Shown: positions 42,866 to 53,995, counted from the stretch's first letter. The stretch is DNA of 59,380 nucleotides from Candidatus Avelusimicrobium cornigerorum (GCA_002309715.1 DBXW01000001.1:62869-122248); one strand, 5' to 3'. Notes: a model not told the origin generated them from the sequence alone. Numbers and translations: made by a program.

Positions 42866-44977
42866 TTACGCAGCAGCAACGGCAGCCTTGTCAGCCGAGC
42901 GTTTTTCAATAATCGCTTTGGCGACGTTGGCCGGTACTTCGGCGTAGTGGCTCGGTTCCATCGTAAACGACGCACGGCCTTGAGACAAGGAGCGTACGTT
43001 CGTAGCGTAACCGAACATTTCGGCAAGCGGCACTTCGGCGCGTACGTAGCGCACGTTTCCGCGCACACCCATTTCGCCGATTTGACCGCGGCGGCTGCTC
43101 AAATCCCCGATGATATCCCCGAGGTTGGCTTCCGGCGCGACTACTTCCACTTTCATAATCGGTTCCAAAATGACAGGCGCGGCTTTTTTGGCCCCGTCTT
43201 TCAACGCCATAGAAGCGGCGATTTTGAACGCCATTTCGGAAGAGTCTACTTCGTGGAACGAACCGTCAAATACGGCTACTTTAATGTCCACTAAAGGATA
43301 ACCCGCCATAGCACCGGAGTCCAATGCTTCGCGGCAACCTTTTTCAATAGCCGGGATATATTCTTTCGGAATGCGGCCTTGGGTGATTTCGTTGACAAAT
43401 TCAAACCCTTTGCCTTTTTCCTGCGGCTCTAAGCGCAAGAACACGTGCCCGTATTGACCGCGACCACCGGATTGGCGAACGAATTTGGTTTCTTGTTCCA
43501 CCGTCTTGGTGATGGTTTCGCGGTAGGCCACTTGCGGCGCACCGACGTTGGCTTGTACGTTGAACTCGCGTTTCATGCGGTCCACAATAATGTCCAAGTG
43601 AAGTTCACCCATACCGCTGATAACGGTTTGGGCGGTTTCTTCATCAGTGCGCACGCGGAAGGTTTGGTCTTCTTCGGCTAAGCGCGCCAAGGCATTGGAC
43701 ATTTTTTCTTCGTCGGCTTTAGATTTCGGCTCTACGGCAATAGAAATTACCGGTTCCGGGAAGGTAATGCTTTCCAGCACAATCGGGGCATCCGGCGAGC
43801 AGATCGTTTGACCTACGCGGGAGTTTTTAATAGCCACCGTAGCGGCAATTTCCCCGGCGGAAAGTTCTTTTACTTCTTCGCGTTTATCGGCCATCATACG
43901 CATCATACGGCCAAAGCGTTCGGTGGCGTTTTTACCCGGGAAGTATACGGCATCCCCGGCTTTAATCGTACCGGAATAAATGCGGAAGAAACTGAGTTTA
44001 CCCACGAACGGGTCGGTTTGTACTTTAAAGATGAGTCCGCAGAACGGCTCGCTGTTAGACGGTTTGCGGAAAACTTCTTCGCCCGTGTTCGGGTTCGTAC
44101 CTTTGACGGCGGGGACATCTACAGGAGAGGGTAGATAATCGTTTACGCAGTCTAACAAAGGTTGTACCCCTTTGTTTTTGTACGAAGAACCGCAGATCAC
44201 CGGGAAGAATTTACCCGTTAAGGTTCCGCGGCGAATCGCTTTTTTAATTTCAGTTTCGGTAAAGTTAGTTTCGCCGTTTAAGTAGCGCTCCATAATGGTT
44301 TCGTCAAAATCGGCGAGTTTTTCAATCATTTCCGTGCGGTATTTATTGGCCAATTCAACGAGGTCTGCCGGGATATCGCCTTCGGTGAACGTCGCACCGT
44401 TGTGGTCGCCGTCCCAGACGATTCCTTTCATTTTGACGAGGTCAACTACGCCAACAAATTTGTCTTCCGCGCCAATAGGCAATTGAATCGGGCAAGCGTT
44501 GCCGCCCAGTTTTTCTTTAATGGAGTTAGCAGAGCGGATAAAGTCCGCACCGATGCGGTCCATTTTGTTAATGTAGGCAATACGCGGAACGTGGTATTTA
44601 TCCGCTTGACGCCATACGGTTTCAGATTGGGGTTCTACGCCCTGCACGCCGTCAAAACAGCACACGGCACCGTCCAACACACGCAAAGAACGTTCCACTT
44701 CGGCCGTAAAGTCCACGTGGCCGGGAGTGTCAATAATGTTGAGTTGGCAATCTTTCCATACGCAGTAGATGGCCGCGGAGGTAATCGTGATACCTCTTTC
44801 GCGTTCTTGTTCCATCCAGTCGGTTACGGACGCACCGTCGTGCGTTTCACCGATTTTGTGCACTTTTCCGGTGTAGTATAAAATACGTTCGGAAGTGGTG
44901 GTCTTACCCGCATCAATGTGCGCGATAATACCGATATTTCTGATTTTCTCTAACGGATAGGTTTTAAATTCAGCCAT
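42866..44977 (-). CDS. fusA: translation elongation factor G
   Basis: Encodes 703 residues. GTPase motifs AHIDAGKTTTSERILYYTG (19-37), DTPGH and NKMD, domain IV with GRGQYGHVFLRLEP and the end SHYAEVPANVA. It moves tRNA and mRNA during elongation and recycling. Last gene of the rpoB-side operon; no tuf gene follows, unlike the common str operon. Confidence 0.98.
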   Translation of the reverse strand: MAEFKTYPLEKIRNIGIIAHIDAGKTTTSERILYYTGKVHKIGETHDGASVTDWMEQERERGITITSAAIYCVWKDCQLNIIDTPGHVDFTAEVERSLRVLDGAVCCFDGVQGVEPQSETVWRQADKYHVPRIAYINKMDRIGADFIRSANSIKEKLGGNACPIQLPIGAEDKFVGVVDLVKMKGIVWDGDHNGATFTEGDIPADLVELANKYRTEMIEKLADFDETIMERYLNGETNFTETEIKKAIRRGTLTGKFFPVICGSSYKNKGVQPLLDCVNDYLPSPVDVPAVKGTNPNTGEEVFRKPSNSEPFCGLIFKVQTDPFVGKLSFFRIYSGTIKAGDAVYFPGKNATERFGRMMRMMADKREEVKELSAGEIAATVAIKNSRVGQTICSPDAPIVLESITFPEPVISIAVEPKSKADEEKMSNALARLAEEDQTFRVRTDEETAQTVISGMGELHLDIIVDRMKREFNVQANVGAPQVAYRETITKTVEQETKFVRQSGGRGQYGHVFLRLEPQEKGKGFEFVNEITQGRIPKEYIPAIEKGCREALDSGAMAGYPLVDIKVAVFDGSFHEVDSSEMAFKIAASMALKDGAKKAAPVILEPIMKVEVVAPEANLGDIIGDLSSRRGQIGEMGVRGNVRYVRAEVPLAEMFGYATNVRSLSQGRASFTMEPSHYAEVPANVAKAIIEKRSADKAAVAAA

Positions 44978-44991
44978 ATCTCAAATCCCGC

Positions 44992-45471
44992 TTAAAATTT
45001 AAAGTGGGCAAAAGCGCGGTTGGCTTCAGCCATCTTATGCACGTCTTCACGTTTTTTAAACGCGGTGCCTTCTTTCTTGGCGCCCAAGATAATTTCTTCG
45101 GCTAATTTTTCAGCCATCGGGCGTCCTTTGCGGCTTTGGGCAGCGCCAATCAACCAGCGCATCGCCAAAGAGGTGCTGCGTAAGGGTTTTACTTCGGTAG
45201 GAACTTGATAGTTCGCACCACCTACGCGGCGGGCTTTTACTTCCACGAGCGGGCGAACGTTTTCAATGCATTTGGTAAATACATCAAGTGCATTTTCTTT
45301 CGTTTTTTCCGCAATGATAGCCATGGCGTCATCTAAGATGCGCTCGGCAGTAGAAGTTTTACCTTCAAAATTTAATTTGTTAATAAACCGGGCCACGAGC
45401 ACGGAATTGTATTTATAATCCGGCGCGGGTTGCGGTCTTCTGTCTCTGGGTCTTAAACCTTTTCTCGGCAT
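44992..45471 (-). CDS. rpsG: 30S ribosomal protein S7
   Basis: Encodes 159 residues. The S7 signature KYNSVLVARFINKLNFEGKT and the YQVPTEVKPLRSTSLAMRWL block are intact. Primary 16S binder of the head, regulator of str operons in other species. Confidence 0.97.
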   Translation of the reverse strand: MPRKGLRPRDRRPQPAPDYKYNSVLVARFINKLNFEGKTSTAERILDDAMAIIAEKTKENALDVFTKCIENVRPLVEVKARRVGGANYQVPTEVKPLRSTSLAMRWLIGAAQSRKGRPMAEKLAEEIILGAKKEGTAFKKREDVHKMAEANRAFAHFKF

Positions 45472-45494
45472 ATTCTTTTATTCACTCCTAAAAA

Positions 45495-45875
45495 TTATTT
45501 ACCGGCTTTGGGGCGTTTTACGCCATAAAGCGAGCGGCCTTGTTTTCTGTTTTCTACGCCCGACGCATCAAGCGCACCGCGAATGATGTGATAGCGCACA
45601 CCCGGCAAGTCTTTCACACGGCCACCGCGCACGAGCACGATGGAGTGTTCTTGCAAGTTGTGTCCCACACCGGGAATATAAGCGGTTACTTCCATTTTGG
45701 AAGTCAATTTGACACGGGCGACCTTCCGTAAAGCCGAGTTCGGTTTTTTAGGGGTCGTGGTGTAAACACGGGTGCAAACGCCGCGCCGTTGGGGGCAGGA
45801 TTGCAACGCCGGGGATTTGGTCCGGTTGGACTCTTTTGCCCGTCCGTATTTCACTAATTGATTTACTGTTGGCAT
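45495..45875 (-). CDS. rpsL: 30S ribosomal protein S12
   Basis: Encodes 126 residues from MPTVNQLVKYGRAKE. TTTPKKPNSALRKVARVKL (Lys43 and Lys44) and GVGHNLQEHSIVLVRGGRVKDLPGVRYH are wild-type-like at the streptomycin positions. The start is chosen because TAGGAG lies upstream; a longer frame would overlap rpoC. Confidence 0.97.
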   Translation of the reverse strand: MPTVNQLVKYGRAKESNRTKSPALQSCPQRRGVCTRVYTTTPKKPNSALRKVARVKLTSKMEVTAYIPGVGHNLQEHSIVLVRGGRVKDLPGVRYHIIRGALDASGVENRKQGRSLYGVKRPKAGK

Positions 45876-45885
45876 TACTTCTCTC

Positions 45886-48800
45886 CTATTTTGTTTCTTT
45901 GCGTTTTTGTTCAAATTCGTGGGCAATCTGACGAGCGGAAATACCTGTTCCCGCCGGTATCAAATGGCCTACAATTACGTTTTCTTTCAGACCAGCCAAT
46001 TCATCTACTTGACCGGTAATTGCGGCGTCCGTCAAAACCTTGGTGGTTTCTTGGAACGAAGCCGCAGATATAAATGATTCGGATGCTAAAGAGGCCTTAC
46101 TGATACCCAAAAGGATCGTTTCGGCTTCAGCCATGCGTTTGCCGGCGGCTTTCATTTTTGCATTTTCACGCAACCAACTGGCACGGCTTAAAACTTCACC
46201 TTTTAGGAAGTGGGTATCCCCAGCGTCCAGAATTTTTACGTTCCCTAACATCTGACGGACAATAACCTCAATATGTCTGTCGTTGATAGTTACGCCCTGC
46301 AAGCGGTACACTTCTTGAATAGCGTTTAACAGGAACTCTTGTGCTTCTTTTTCACCCTTCACGCGCAGCACGTCGTGAGGGTCAATGGCGCCGTCGGTTA
46401 AGGCTTCGCCTACGCCGACATGGTCGCCTTCATATACGACCAAGTGTTTGCCTTGCGGAATGCTGTACTGCTTGACCTGGTTGGTCTCTTCGTTCCGCAC
46501 GACAACTTCAATCAAACCTTTGGGCGATGTTTCAAGGCTGACAATACCTTCAAACTCGGAAATAATAGCCGGGTTTTTCGGTTTGCGCGCTTCAAACAAC
46601 TCCGCAATACGGGGCAAACCTCCGGTAATATCTTTGGTACCACCGGCTTCGCGCCCAATCTTAGCGAGCACGTCTCCGGGTTCCACTTCTTCACCGTTTT
46701 CCACCATCAGGATTGTATCAATAGGCAACGGGAAGTTAATTTTCTTCTCTTTGCCTTCAATGCTGATGCGCGGGTTTTTCTTGCCCATGCGGCTGGCAGT
46801 AATCTTACGCTCAATTACGCCCGTTACTTTGTTGCGCTCTTCCTGCAAGGTGATACCTTCCACCACGTCCGTAAGACGGACTTTGCCGGTCACTTCGGCC
46901 AGCACCGGGATAGAGTGCGGGTCCCACTCCGCTAAGAGCGAGCCCTTTTTGACGGCCTCTTTATCTTTTACATAGAGAGAGGCACCGTACTGAATCTTAT
47001 ATTCTTTTATTGTACCATTTCCGGCGGTCACAAAGATAGAGCCGTTGCGGGAAAGACAAATCTTGTTATCATAGCGGTTGGTAATAACTTTAACATCCTT
47101 GAAAGTTACCTTACCGTCAATTTCGGCCACCGCTTGGCTGCGGGACAGCACGCGCGAGGCCGTACCACCGATATGGAACGTACGCAAGGTTAACTGCGTA
47201 CCCGGTTCGCCGATGGACTGGGCGGCAATAATGCCGACCGAGTCGCCCGGGTTGCTCTTGGCAGACGTCGCCAAAGATAAGCCGTAGCATTTGGCGCACA
47301 CGCCGTAGGGCGCTTCGCAGGTTAGTACGGAGCGGATACGTACAGATTCCACACCGTATTTTTTGACTTGTTTGCTTTGTTCCAAGGTGATTAAATCGCC
47401 TTCTTTAATGATGGTTTTTTCTTCTTCGGATCCGTCGGTTTTTTTGACTTTAACAACCACGTCTTCCAAAGACGTGCGTCCTAAAATACGTTCATCTAAC
47501 GGTTCCACCATCTCTTCGCCGCTCATCAAAGATTTTACCACGATACCGTTATGCGTACCGCAATCTTCTTGCGTGATGACTACATTGTGAGCCACGTCTA
47601 CCAAACGACGGGTTAAGTAACCGGCGTCGGCAGTTTTCAAAGCGGTATCGGAAAGACCTTTACGTCCGCCGTGCGTAGAGATGAAGTACTCTAATACGGA
47701 CAAACCTTCGCGGAAGTTAGCGGTAATCGGGTTTTCAATAATTTCGCCCTGACCACCGGTCAGTTTCTTCTGCGGTTTAGCCATTAGACCGCGCATACCA
47801 GCCAATTGGCGCACCTGTTGGCGCGAACCGCGGGCACCGGAATCCGCCATCAAATAAACGGAGTTAAAGCGTTGACCGCTGTGTTCTTTGTTGGTGGGAT
47901 CAAATTTGGCCTCTTCAAATTTTTTCATTTCTTTGAAGAGTTCGTTGGCCACATCATCGGTCACACGCGTCCAGATATCAATAACTTTGTTATAGCGTTC
48001 GCCTTCGGTAATGATACCGGCTTCGGCTTGCGCTTGAATTTGTTTGACCTGTTTTTTCGCGTTATCAATGTATTTTTGTTTGACAGACGGAATGGTCATA
48101 TCGGCAATGGAAATAGACAAGCCGGATAAGGTAGCGTAATGATACCCCATCTTCATTATCTTATCCAAGAATTGCACGGCTTCATAGCGGCCGTATTTTT
48201 TGCTCTTGTAGCATTCATCTACCAAAGCACCCAATTCTTTTTTACCGATCGTTTTGTTAATATATTCCCACCCTTTGGGCAAGATTTGGTTGAAAATAAT
48301 GCGGCCCACAGAAGTATAATCTTTCCACTTGGCTACATTTTTCTCATCCTTCCCTTCCAAACCGGGTTCCGGAATCGCATTGATGCCGCGCACTTTGATT
48401 TTAGCGTGGTAGGACAATTTGCCATATTCCAACGCCACAAGCGCGTCTTCTTTGCTACCGAAAATAGAACCTTCACCGATATCGCCGTCTTTAATCTTGG
48501 TCAGGAAGTTGATACCTAATACCATATCGTGAGACGGAGCGGCAATCGGTTTACCCGAAGCGGGTGATAAAATGTTGTTAGAAGCAAGCATCAACGTGCG
48601 GGCTTCCATTTGTGCCTCTAACGAAAGCGGTACGTGTACAGCCATCTGGTCACCGTCAAAGTCCGCGTTGAAAGCGGCACAAGTAAGCGGATGCAACTGA
48701 ATAGCCTTACCTTCAATCAGTACCGGCTCAAACGCTTGAATACCCAAGCGGTGCAACGTCGGAGCGCGGTTTAACATAACCGGGTGAGATTTGGTTACTT

Positions 48801-50055
48801 TTTCTAAAATATCCCAAATTTCCGGACGGACACGTTCCAACATTTTCTTGGCAGATTTAAGCGTTACGCCTTCTTTTTTCATCAGTTCGCCAATGATGAA
48901 CGGTTTAAAAAGTTCCAACGCCATGAGTTTAGGCAAACCGCATTGGTGGAGTTTCAAGTTCGGACCTACCACAATAACGGAACGACCGGAATAGTCAACG
49001 CGTTTACCGAGTAAGTTTTGGCGGAAACGACCGTGTTTACCTTTGATGTTATCAGACAACGATTTAAGCGGTCTGCCACCGGCACCAATGAAGAATTTAC
49101 CGCGGGCGCCGTTTTCAATTAAGGCGTCTACGGCTTCTTGCAAGAGACGTTTTTCGTTGTAAATCATTACTTCCGGCGCACGCAAGGATTCAATATGTTT
49201 CAAGCGGTTGTTGCGGTTAATAATACGGCGGTATAGGTCGTTTAAATCAGACGCCGCAAACCGTCCCCCGTCTAGCGCAACGAGCGGCCGCAAGTCCGGC
49301 GGGATGACGGGCAGTACGCTAATAATCATCCATTCCGGGCGGTTACCGCTTTCTTTAAACTCTTCCATCGTTTTAACGCGGCGGATGAGTTTAGTGCGTT
49401 CAAGTTCGCTTTGCGTATTTTTAAGTTGTTCGTGCAAAGCCGGAATTTCTTTATCAAAATCAATGCCTTCTAGTAGCGTGCGAATGGCCGGAGCCCCAAT
49501 ATCTACTTTGAGACGAGCCCCATGTTTCTTGCGGGCTTCGCGCACTTGCACATCGGAAAGGAGCGTGCCTTTTTTGAAGTCCACGCGACCGGTTACGCTA
49601 TCCACACAATCTTCAATGACCACATAAGAAGCATAATAGACCACGCGTTCCAAATCACTCGTGCGCATATCCAGCATAATACCGATACGAGACGGATTTT
49701 TGCGCAAGAACCATACGTGTGCAACCGGCACAGCCAATTCAATATGGCCCATCCGTTCGCGACGCACTTTGGCTTCGGTAATTTCCACACCGCAGCGATC
49801 ACATTTAATGCCTTTGAATTTTACCCAACGGTATTTACCGCAGGAACATTCATAATCTTTGGTCGGCCCGAAAATACGTTCGCAGAACAGTCCGTCACGC
49901 TCCGGTTTGAGCGTGCGGTAGTTAATGGTTTCCGGTTTTTTTACTTCACCATAAGACCAACCCATAATTTGTTCCGGGCTGGCAATGCCTAATTTAATGG
50001 CATCAAAGTCAAAGAAGTTTAAGTCGCTTAATTGTTTTACTTTTTTTGTTTGCAT
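45886..50055 (-). CDS. rpoC: DNA-directed RNA polymerase subunit beta'
   Basis: Encodes 1389 residues. N-terminal zinc site (CSCGKYRWVKFKGIKCDRCG), catalytic NADFDGD with Mg-binding Asp residues, the trigger loop/bridge region (MADSGARGSRQQVRQLAGMR) and the second zinc cluster (CGTHNGIVV, CEAPYGVCAKCYG). No large lineage insert is obvious. Followed 10 nt later by rpsL, so the rpo and str operons are joined. Confidence 0.98.
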   Translation of the reverse strand: MQTKKVKQLSDLNFFDFDAIKLGIASPEQIMGWSYGEVKKPETINYRTLKPERDGLFCERIFGPTKDYECSCGKYRWVKFKGIKCDRCGVEITEAKVRRERMGHIELAVPVAHVWFLRKNPSRIGIMLDMRTSDLERVVYYASYVVIEDCVDSVTGRVDFKKGTLLSDVQVREARKKHGARLKVDIGAPAIRTLLEGIDFDKEIPALHEQLKNTQSELERTKLIRRVKTMEEFKESGNRPEWMIISVLPVIPPDLRPLVALDGGRFAASDLNDLYRRIINRNNRLKHIESLRAPEVMIYNEKRLLQEAVDALIENGARGKFFIGAGGRPLKSLSDNIKGKHGRFRQNLLGKRVDYSGRSVIVVGPNLKLHQCGLPKLMALELFKPFIIGELMKKEGVTLKSAKKMLERVRPEIWDILEKVTKSHPVMLNRAPTLHRLGIQAFEPVLIEGKAIQLHPLTCAAFNADFDGDQMAVHVPLSLEAQMEARTLMLASNNILSPASGKPIAAPSHDMVLGINFLTKIKDGDIGEGSIFGSKEDALVALEYGKLSYHAKIKVRGINAIPEPGLEGKDEKNVAKWKDYTSVGRIIFNQILPKGWEYINKTIGKKELGALVDECYKSKKYGRYEAVQFLDKIMKMGYHYATLSGLSISIADMTIPSVKQKYIDNAKKQVKQIQAQAEAGIITEGERYNKVIDIWTRVTDDVANELFKEMKKFEEAKFDPTNKEHSGQRFNSVYLMADSGARGSRQQVRQLAGMRGLMAKPQKKLTGGQGEIIENPITANFREGLSVLEYFISTHGGRKGLSDTALKTADAGYLTRRLVDVAHNVVITQEDCGTHNGIVVKSLMSGEEMVEPLDERILGRTSLEDVVVKVKKTDGSEEEKTIIKEGDLITLEQSKQVKKYGVESVRIRSVLTCEAPYGVCAKCYGLSLATSAKSNPGDSVGIIAAQSIGEPGTQLTLRTFHIGGTASRVLSRSQAVAEIDGKVTFKDVKVITNRYDNKICLSRNGSIFVTAGNGTIKEYKIQYGASLYVKDKEAVKKGSLLAEWDPHSIPVLAEVTGKVRLTDVVEGITLQEERNKVTGVIERKITASRMGKKNPRISIEGKEKKINFPLPIDTILMVENGEEVEPGDVLAKIGREAGGTKDITGGLPRIAELFEARKPKNPAIISEFEGIVSLETSPKGLIEVVVRNEETNQVKQYSIPQGKHLVVYEGDHVGVGEALTDGAIDPHDVLRVKGEKEAQEFLLNAIQEVYRLQGVTINDRHIEVIVRQMLGNVKILDAGDTHFLKGEVLSRASWLRENAKMKAAGKRMAEAETILLGISKASLASESFISAASFQETTKVLTDAAITGQVDELAGLKENVIVGHLIPAGTGISARQIAHEFEQKRKETK

Positions 50056-50070
50056 GGTAAAATCTCCGGC

Positions 50071-53000
50071 TTACTTATCGGCCTTGGCCTCCTCTTTTTT
50101 AGTGTCGGAGGCAGCCGGCTTTTCGCCGTCCTCTACGTTCTTAAGCAAATCCACACTTAAGCCCAAGGCTTGCAATTCTTTTACAAGCACTTTGAAAGAT
50201 TCCGGCACGCCCGGTTGGGCCGGGGCTTCGCCTTTGACGATAGATTCGTACATTTTCGTACGTCCGGCAAAATCGTCGGATTTTACCGTCAAGAATTCTT
50301 GCAAGGTGTACGTAGCACCATACCCTTCCATAGCCCACACTTCCATTTCCCCGAAGCGCTGGCCGCCGAACTGGGCTTTACCACCCAACGGCTGGCGGGT
50401 AATCATGCTGTACGGACCGGTAGAGCGGGAGTGCACCTTGTCTTCTACCAAGTGGATTAGTTTCATCATATACATATAACCAATCGTCACTTTTTCTTCA
50501 AAAGGTTCTCCGGTTCTTCCGTCATAAAGCGTAATGCGGCAGTAATCGTCCGGCAAGTATTTGGCGGCGTATTCTTCGCGTGCTTTACCTTTTAGACCTT
50601 TATCATCCAAGATTTTTTCTTTGGCTTTGCGGACTTCGTTGACCACATCTGCTTCACTCGGCCCGTCAAACACAGGCGTTGCGGCGTTGTAGTGCAAGTA
50701 GTGCGCAGCCCACCCGAGCATGGTTTCCAAAAGTTGTCCCACGTTCATACGGGAAGGAATACCCAACGGCGACAAGACGATATCAAGCGGTGTGCCGTCC
50801 GGCAAGAAAGGCATATCTTCTTCCGGCAAGATACGCGCCACAACCCCTTTGTTTCCGTGGCGGCCGGACATTTTGTCTCCAACGTGCAATTTGCGTTTGG
50901 AAGCGATATACACTTTAATAGATTTGTTGACGGTTACAGCCAATTCGTCACCTTGTTTAGAGAACTCAATTTCGCGCTCGTAATGTTCCACGGCTTTCTT
51001 TTCCATCAACTTGTAAAGCGCGGTAATGCGAGCCGTTTCTTTTTTGAGTTCGGCATCTTTCTTAATTGTATTTTTGGCGTAATCTAAAGCACGTTTGCGT
51101 TGTTCTTTGAGTAAATCCAACGTCGCATTTTTCTCGTTTTCTAGCGCAGTCAAGCGTGCTTTTTCTTCGGCTTTGGTGAGTTTTTCTTTGCGTACAAATA
51201 CACGCGTACCCACTACTTTGCCGCTGGTGCCGGGCGGAACACGTAAGGAAGCGTCCACCACGTCATCGGCTTTTTTACCGAAGATTACTTTTAAGAGTCT
51301 TTCTTCAGGCGTTAATTGTTGTTCGCCTTTCGGGGTTACTTTACCCACTAAAATATCACCGGGTTCTACTACGGTAGCCGGCAATACGATACCTTCGTTA
51401 TCCAAGTGAGACAGGGCGTCCGCACCGATATTGGGAATATCGCGGGTAATTTCTTCCGCGCCCAATTTCGTGTTGCGGGCATCTACGGTAAATTCGTGCA
51501 AGTGAATAGAAGTAAACACATCATCTTTCACCAGACGGCTGGACACCAAAATGGCGTCTTCGTAGTTATACCCTTCCCAGCACATAAAACCAACCAGCAT
51601 ATTGCGCCCCAAAGCCAAATAACCGTTATCCATAGACGGACCGTCGGCAATTACTTGGCGGGCTTTTACATTATCCCCGGTTTTTACAATCGGGTGTTGG
51701 TTGATACAGGTATCCGAGTTGGAGCGTTTATATTTAAGTAAGTTATATACATCCGTAGAGCCGTCTTTGGCTTCTACAATAATTTGGTTGGCATCCGCGA
51801 ACTGAACACGGCCGTCACGTTTGGCTACCATAGAGGTACCGGAGTCGCGCGCGACTTCATGTTCAATACCGGTTCCCACGTACGGGGCCTCCGGCATAAG
51901 CAGCGGAACACCCTGGCGTTGCATGTTACAACCCATCAAAGCACGGTTAGCGTCGTCGTGCTCCAAGAACGGAATAAGCGCGGCAGACACGCTGATAACT
52001 TGCAGCGGCGAAACGTCCATGTAATTGACGCTCTTCGGCGCAATCATCGGATAGTCCGAGCGGACACGGCAAGATACGAGATCCGTATCAATAGAACCGT
52101 CTTTCTTAAGCGGCGTGTTGGCCTGGGCAACGAATTTATCGTCTTCGGCATCCGCGGTTAAGTTTTCAATTTTATCGGTTACTTTACCGTTGACTACTTT
52201 GCGGTACGGCGTTTCAATCAAACCGTACTTGTTTACTTTAGAATAACACGCGAGCGAGGTGATTAACCCAATGTTCGGACCTTCCGGCGTTTCAATCGGG
52301 CAGACGCGGCCATAGTGCGTATAGTGTACGTCGCGCACCTCAAACCCGGCGCGTTTGCGGTTAAGACCGCCGGGCCCTAACGCAGACAAACGGCGTTTGT
52401 GTGTCAATTCACCTAGCGGGTTAATTTGATCCATAAACTGCGAGAGTTGGGAAGTACCGAAGAACTTGCGGATAATCGCTTGTACCGGTTGCGCATTGAC
52501 TAATGCGCGCGGCGTAAACGACGTAAGTTCGCGGTTCATGCGGTCGCGGGCGGTTTTGGCCATTTGGCTAAGCCCAATGCGAACTTGGTTTTCTAATAAT
52601 TCGCCAATTCCGCGAACGCGGCGGTTACCCAAGTGGTCAATATCGTCTACTTTAAAGGAAAATCCTTCGCCATATTCTTTTTGAACTTCTTCTCCGGCAT
52701 TCAACGCCAAGAGATATTTGACGGCTACAATCACGTCTTCCGGCGCGAGCGTGCGGCGGTTGTCAGACGGTTTTTGGAATTTTTTGAATTTGAATTTGCT
52801 GATCAAATCAAACATATTCGCAAATTTTTTGTTGATTTTGTAGCGGCCCACGAAACTCAAATCGTAGCGGCGGATATTATCAAACACTAAATTATTGAGG
52901 TACGATTCCGCTTGTTCTTTAACGACGAAATCTTGCCCTCTCATTTTCTTATAAATTTCGGCTTGCGCTTCGGCCGCGGTGCGGATAGAATCTTTGCGGT

Positions 53001-53904
53001 GTTCTAGCGTAGCCAAAATACCGGGATCATCTTGGCGGGGTTTACCGCAGATAACCTTAATGGTTTTTACTTTCTTTTCAATTAACGTCTTAAAAAGTTT
53101 ATCATCAATCGGCAAAGCGGCTTTTTCATCTAAATTCCACAACACTTCGCCGGTGGCCGGATCGTAAATATCGTCGGCGGCATAGCGGCCGATAATAGAA
53201 TCAATGTGCGTAGGTTTAACTTCAATATCTTCGCATTTGTAGAAGGTTTGGATAATTTGTGCGTTAGTTTCCAAGCCGCACGCGCGCAGGAAGGTAGACG
53301 CGAGTACTTTTTTCTTGCGGTCAATGCGAACCCACAGGGCGTTCATAAGGTCAAACGAAAATTCAATCCACGCTCCGCGATACGGAATAATACGCGCTAC
53401 ATAAAGGCGTTTACCGAAGGTGGACTGTTTCTTTTCTTCATCTTCTTCAAAAATGATACCCGGAGAGCGGTGCATCTGGCTGACCACAACACGTTCGGCC
53501 CCGTTGAAAACAAAGCAGCCGGCGTCGGTCATTAAAGGTAAATCGCAAAGGGTGACGTCTTGGTCAGACGCTTCTTTCATTTTTCCGTTTTTTTGTTTTA
53601 CATATAAGCGCATCCACGCTTTTAACGGAGCAGAATAAGTGCTATCACGCACGGTGGCCTCTGCCGGAGTTGCATAACGGGGAGTGCCAAGTTCATATTT
53701 CAAAAATTCTAAGCGCATGCTTCCGTCGGGGGCTTCAATCGGAAATACATCTTCAAAAGCGGCTTGTAAGCCTTTGAGTTCCCGTTTGGAAGGGGCTACA
53801 TCAAGTTGCAAAAAGTCCACAAAAGATTGCTTTTGCATATCCAACAAATCCGGTAACGGTAGTTTGGTGGAAATTTTGCCGAAATTGGTTTGTTTTTCAA
53901 TCAT
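50071..53904 (-). CDS. rpoB: DNA-directed RNA polymerase subunit beta
   Basis: Encodes 1277 residues from MIEKQTNFGK (AGGAAG upstream; the longer frame would begin in the hairpin spacer). The rifampicin region reads GTSQLSQFMDQINPLGELTH and HKRRLSALGPGGL, keeping the Asp, His and Ser whose mutation gives resistance in other species. The end region with MSGRHGNKGVVARILPEEDMPF and GQRFGEMEVWAMEGYGA is complete. The last 60 residues are a Glu/Lys/Ala tail. Confidence 0.98.
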   Translation of the reverse strand: MIEKQTNFGKISTKLPLPDLLDMQKQSFVDFLQLDVAPSKRELKGLQAAFEDVFPIEAPDGSMRLEFLKYELGTPRYATPAEATVRDSTYSAPLKAWMRLYVKQKNGKMKEASDQDVTLCDLPLMTDAGCFVFNGAERVVVSQMHRSPGIIFEEDEEKKQSTFGKRLYVARIIPYRGAWIEFSFDLMNALWVRIDRKKKVLASTFLRACGLETNAQIIQTFYKCEDIEVKPTHIDSIIGRYAADDIYDPATGEVLWNLDEKAALPIDDKLFKTLIEKKVKTIKVICGKPRQDDPGILATLEHRKDSIRTAAEAQAEIYKKMRGQDFVVKEQAESYLNNLVFDNIRRYDLSFVGRYKINKKFANMFDLISKFKFKKFQKPSDNRRTLAPEDVIVAVKYLLALNAGEEVQKEYGEGFSFKVDDIDHLGNRRVRGIGELLENQVRIGLSQMAKTARDRMNRELTSFTPRALVNAQPVQAIIRKFFGTSQLSQFMDQINPLGELTHKRRLSALGPGGLNRKRAGFEVRDVHYTHYGRVCPIETPEGPNIGLITSLACYSKVNKYGLIETPYRKVVNGKVTDKIENLTADAEDDKFVAQANTPLKKDGSIDTDLVSCRVRSDYPMIAPKSVNYMDVSPLQVISVSAALIPFLEHDDANRALMGCNMQRQGVPLLMPEAPYVGTGIEHEVARDSGTSMVAKRDGRVQFADANQIIVEAKDGSTDVYNLLKYKRSNSDTCINQHPIVKTGDNVKARQVIADGPSMDNGYLALGRNMLVGFMCWEGYNYEDAILVSSRLVKDDVFTSIHLHEFTVDARNTKLGAEEITRDIPNIGADALSHLDNEGIVLPATVVEPGDILVGKVTPKGEQQLTPEERLLKVIFGKKADDVVDASLRVPPGTSGKVVGTRVFVRKEKLTKAEEKARLTALENEKNATLDLLKEQRKRALDYAKNTIKKDAELKKETARITALYKLMEKKAVEHYEREIEFSKQGDELAVTVNKSIKVYIASKRKLHVGDKMSGRHGNKGVVARILPEEDMPFLPDGTPLDIVLSPLGIPSRMNVGQLLETMLGWAAHYLHYNAATPVFDGPSEADVVNEVRKAKEKILDDKGLKGKAREEYAAKYLPDDYCRITLYDGRTGEPFEEKVTIGYMYMMKLIHLVEDKVHSRSTGPYSMITRQPLGGKAQFGGQRFGEMEVWAMEGYGATYTLQEFLTVKSDDFAGRTKMYESIVKGEAPAQPGVPESFKVLVKELQALGLSVDLLKNVEDGEKPAASDTKKEEAKADK

Positions 53905-53995
53905 TGCTTTTCTTCCTGAGTTTTCAACGGGCGTTTTCCTTGCGCGCACTCGCATAAACGGCCTCGTTGTGATACCCACACCTTAGGGTACGAAT

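Noticed and set aside
50071..53979. Many plus-strand ORFs over rpoB and rpoC
   Set aside because: They mirror conserved coding sequence on the other strand, lack ribosome sites and encode basic, low-similarity peptides.
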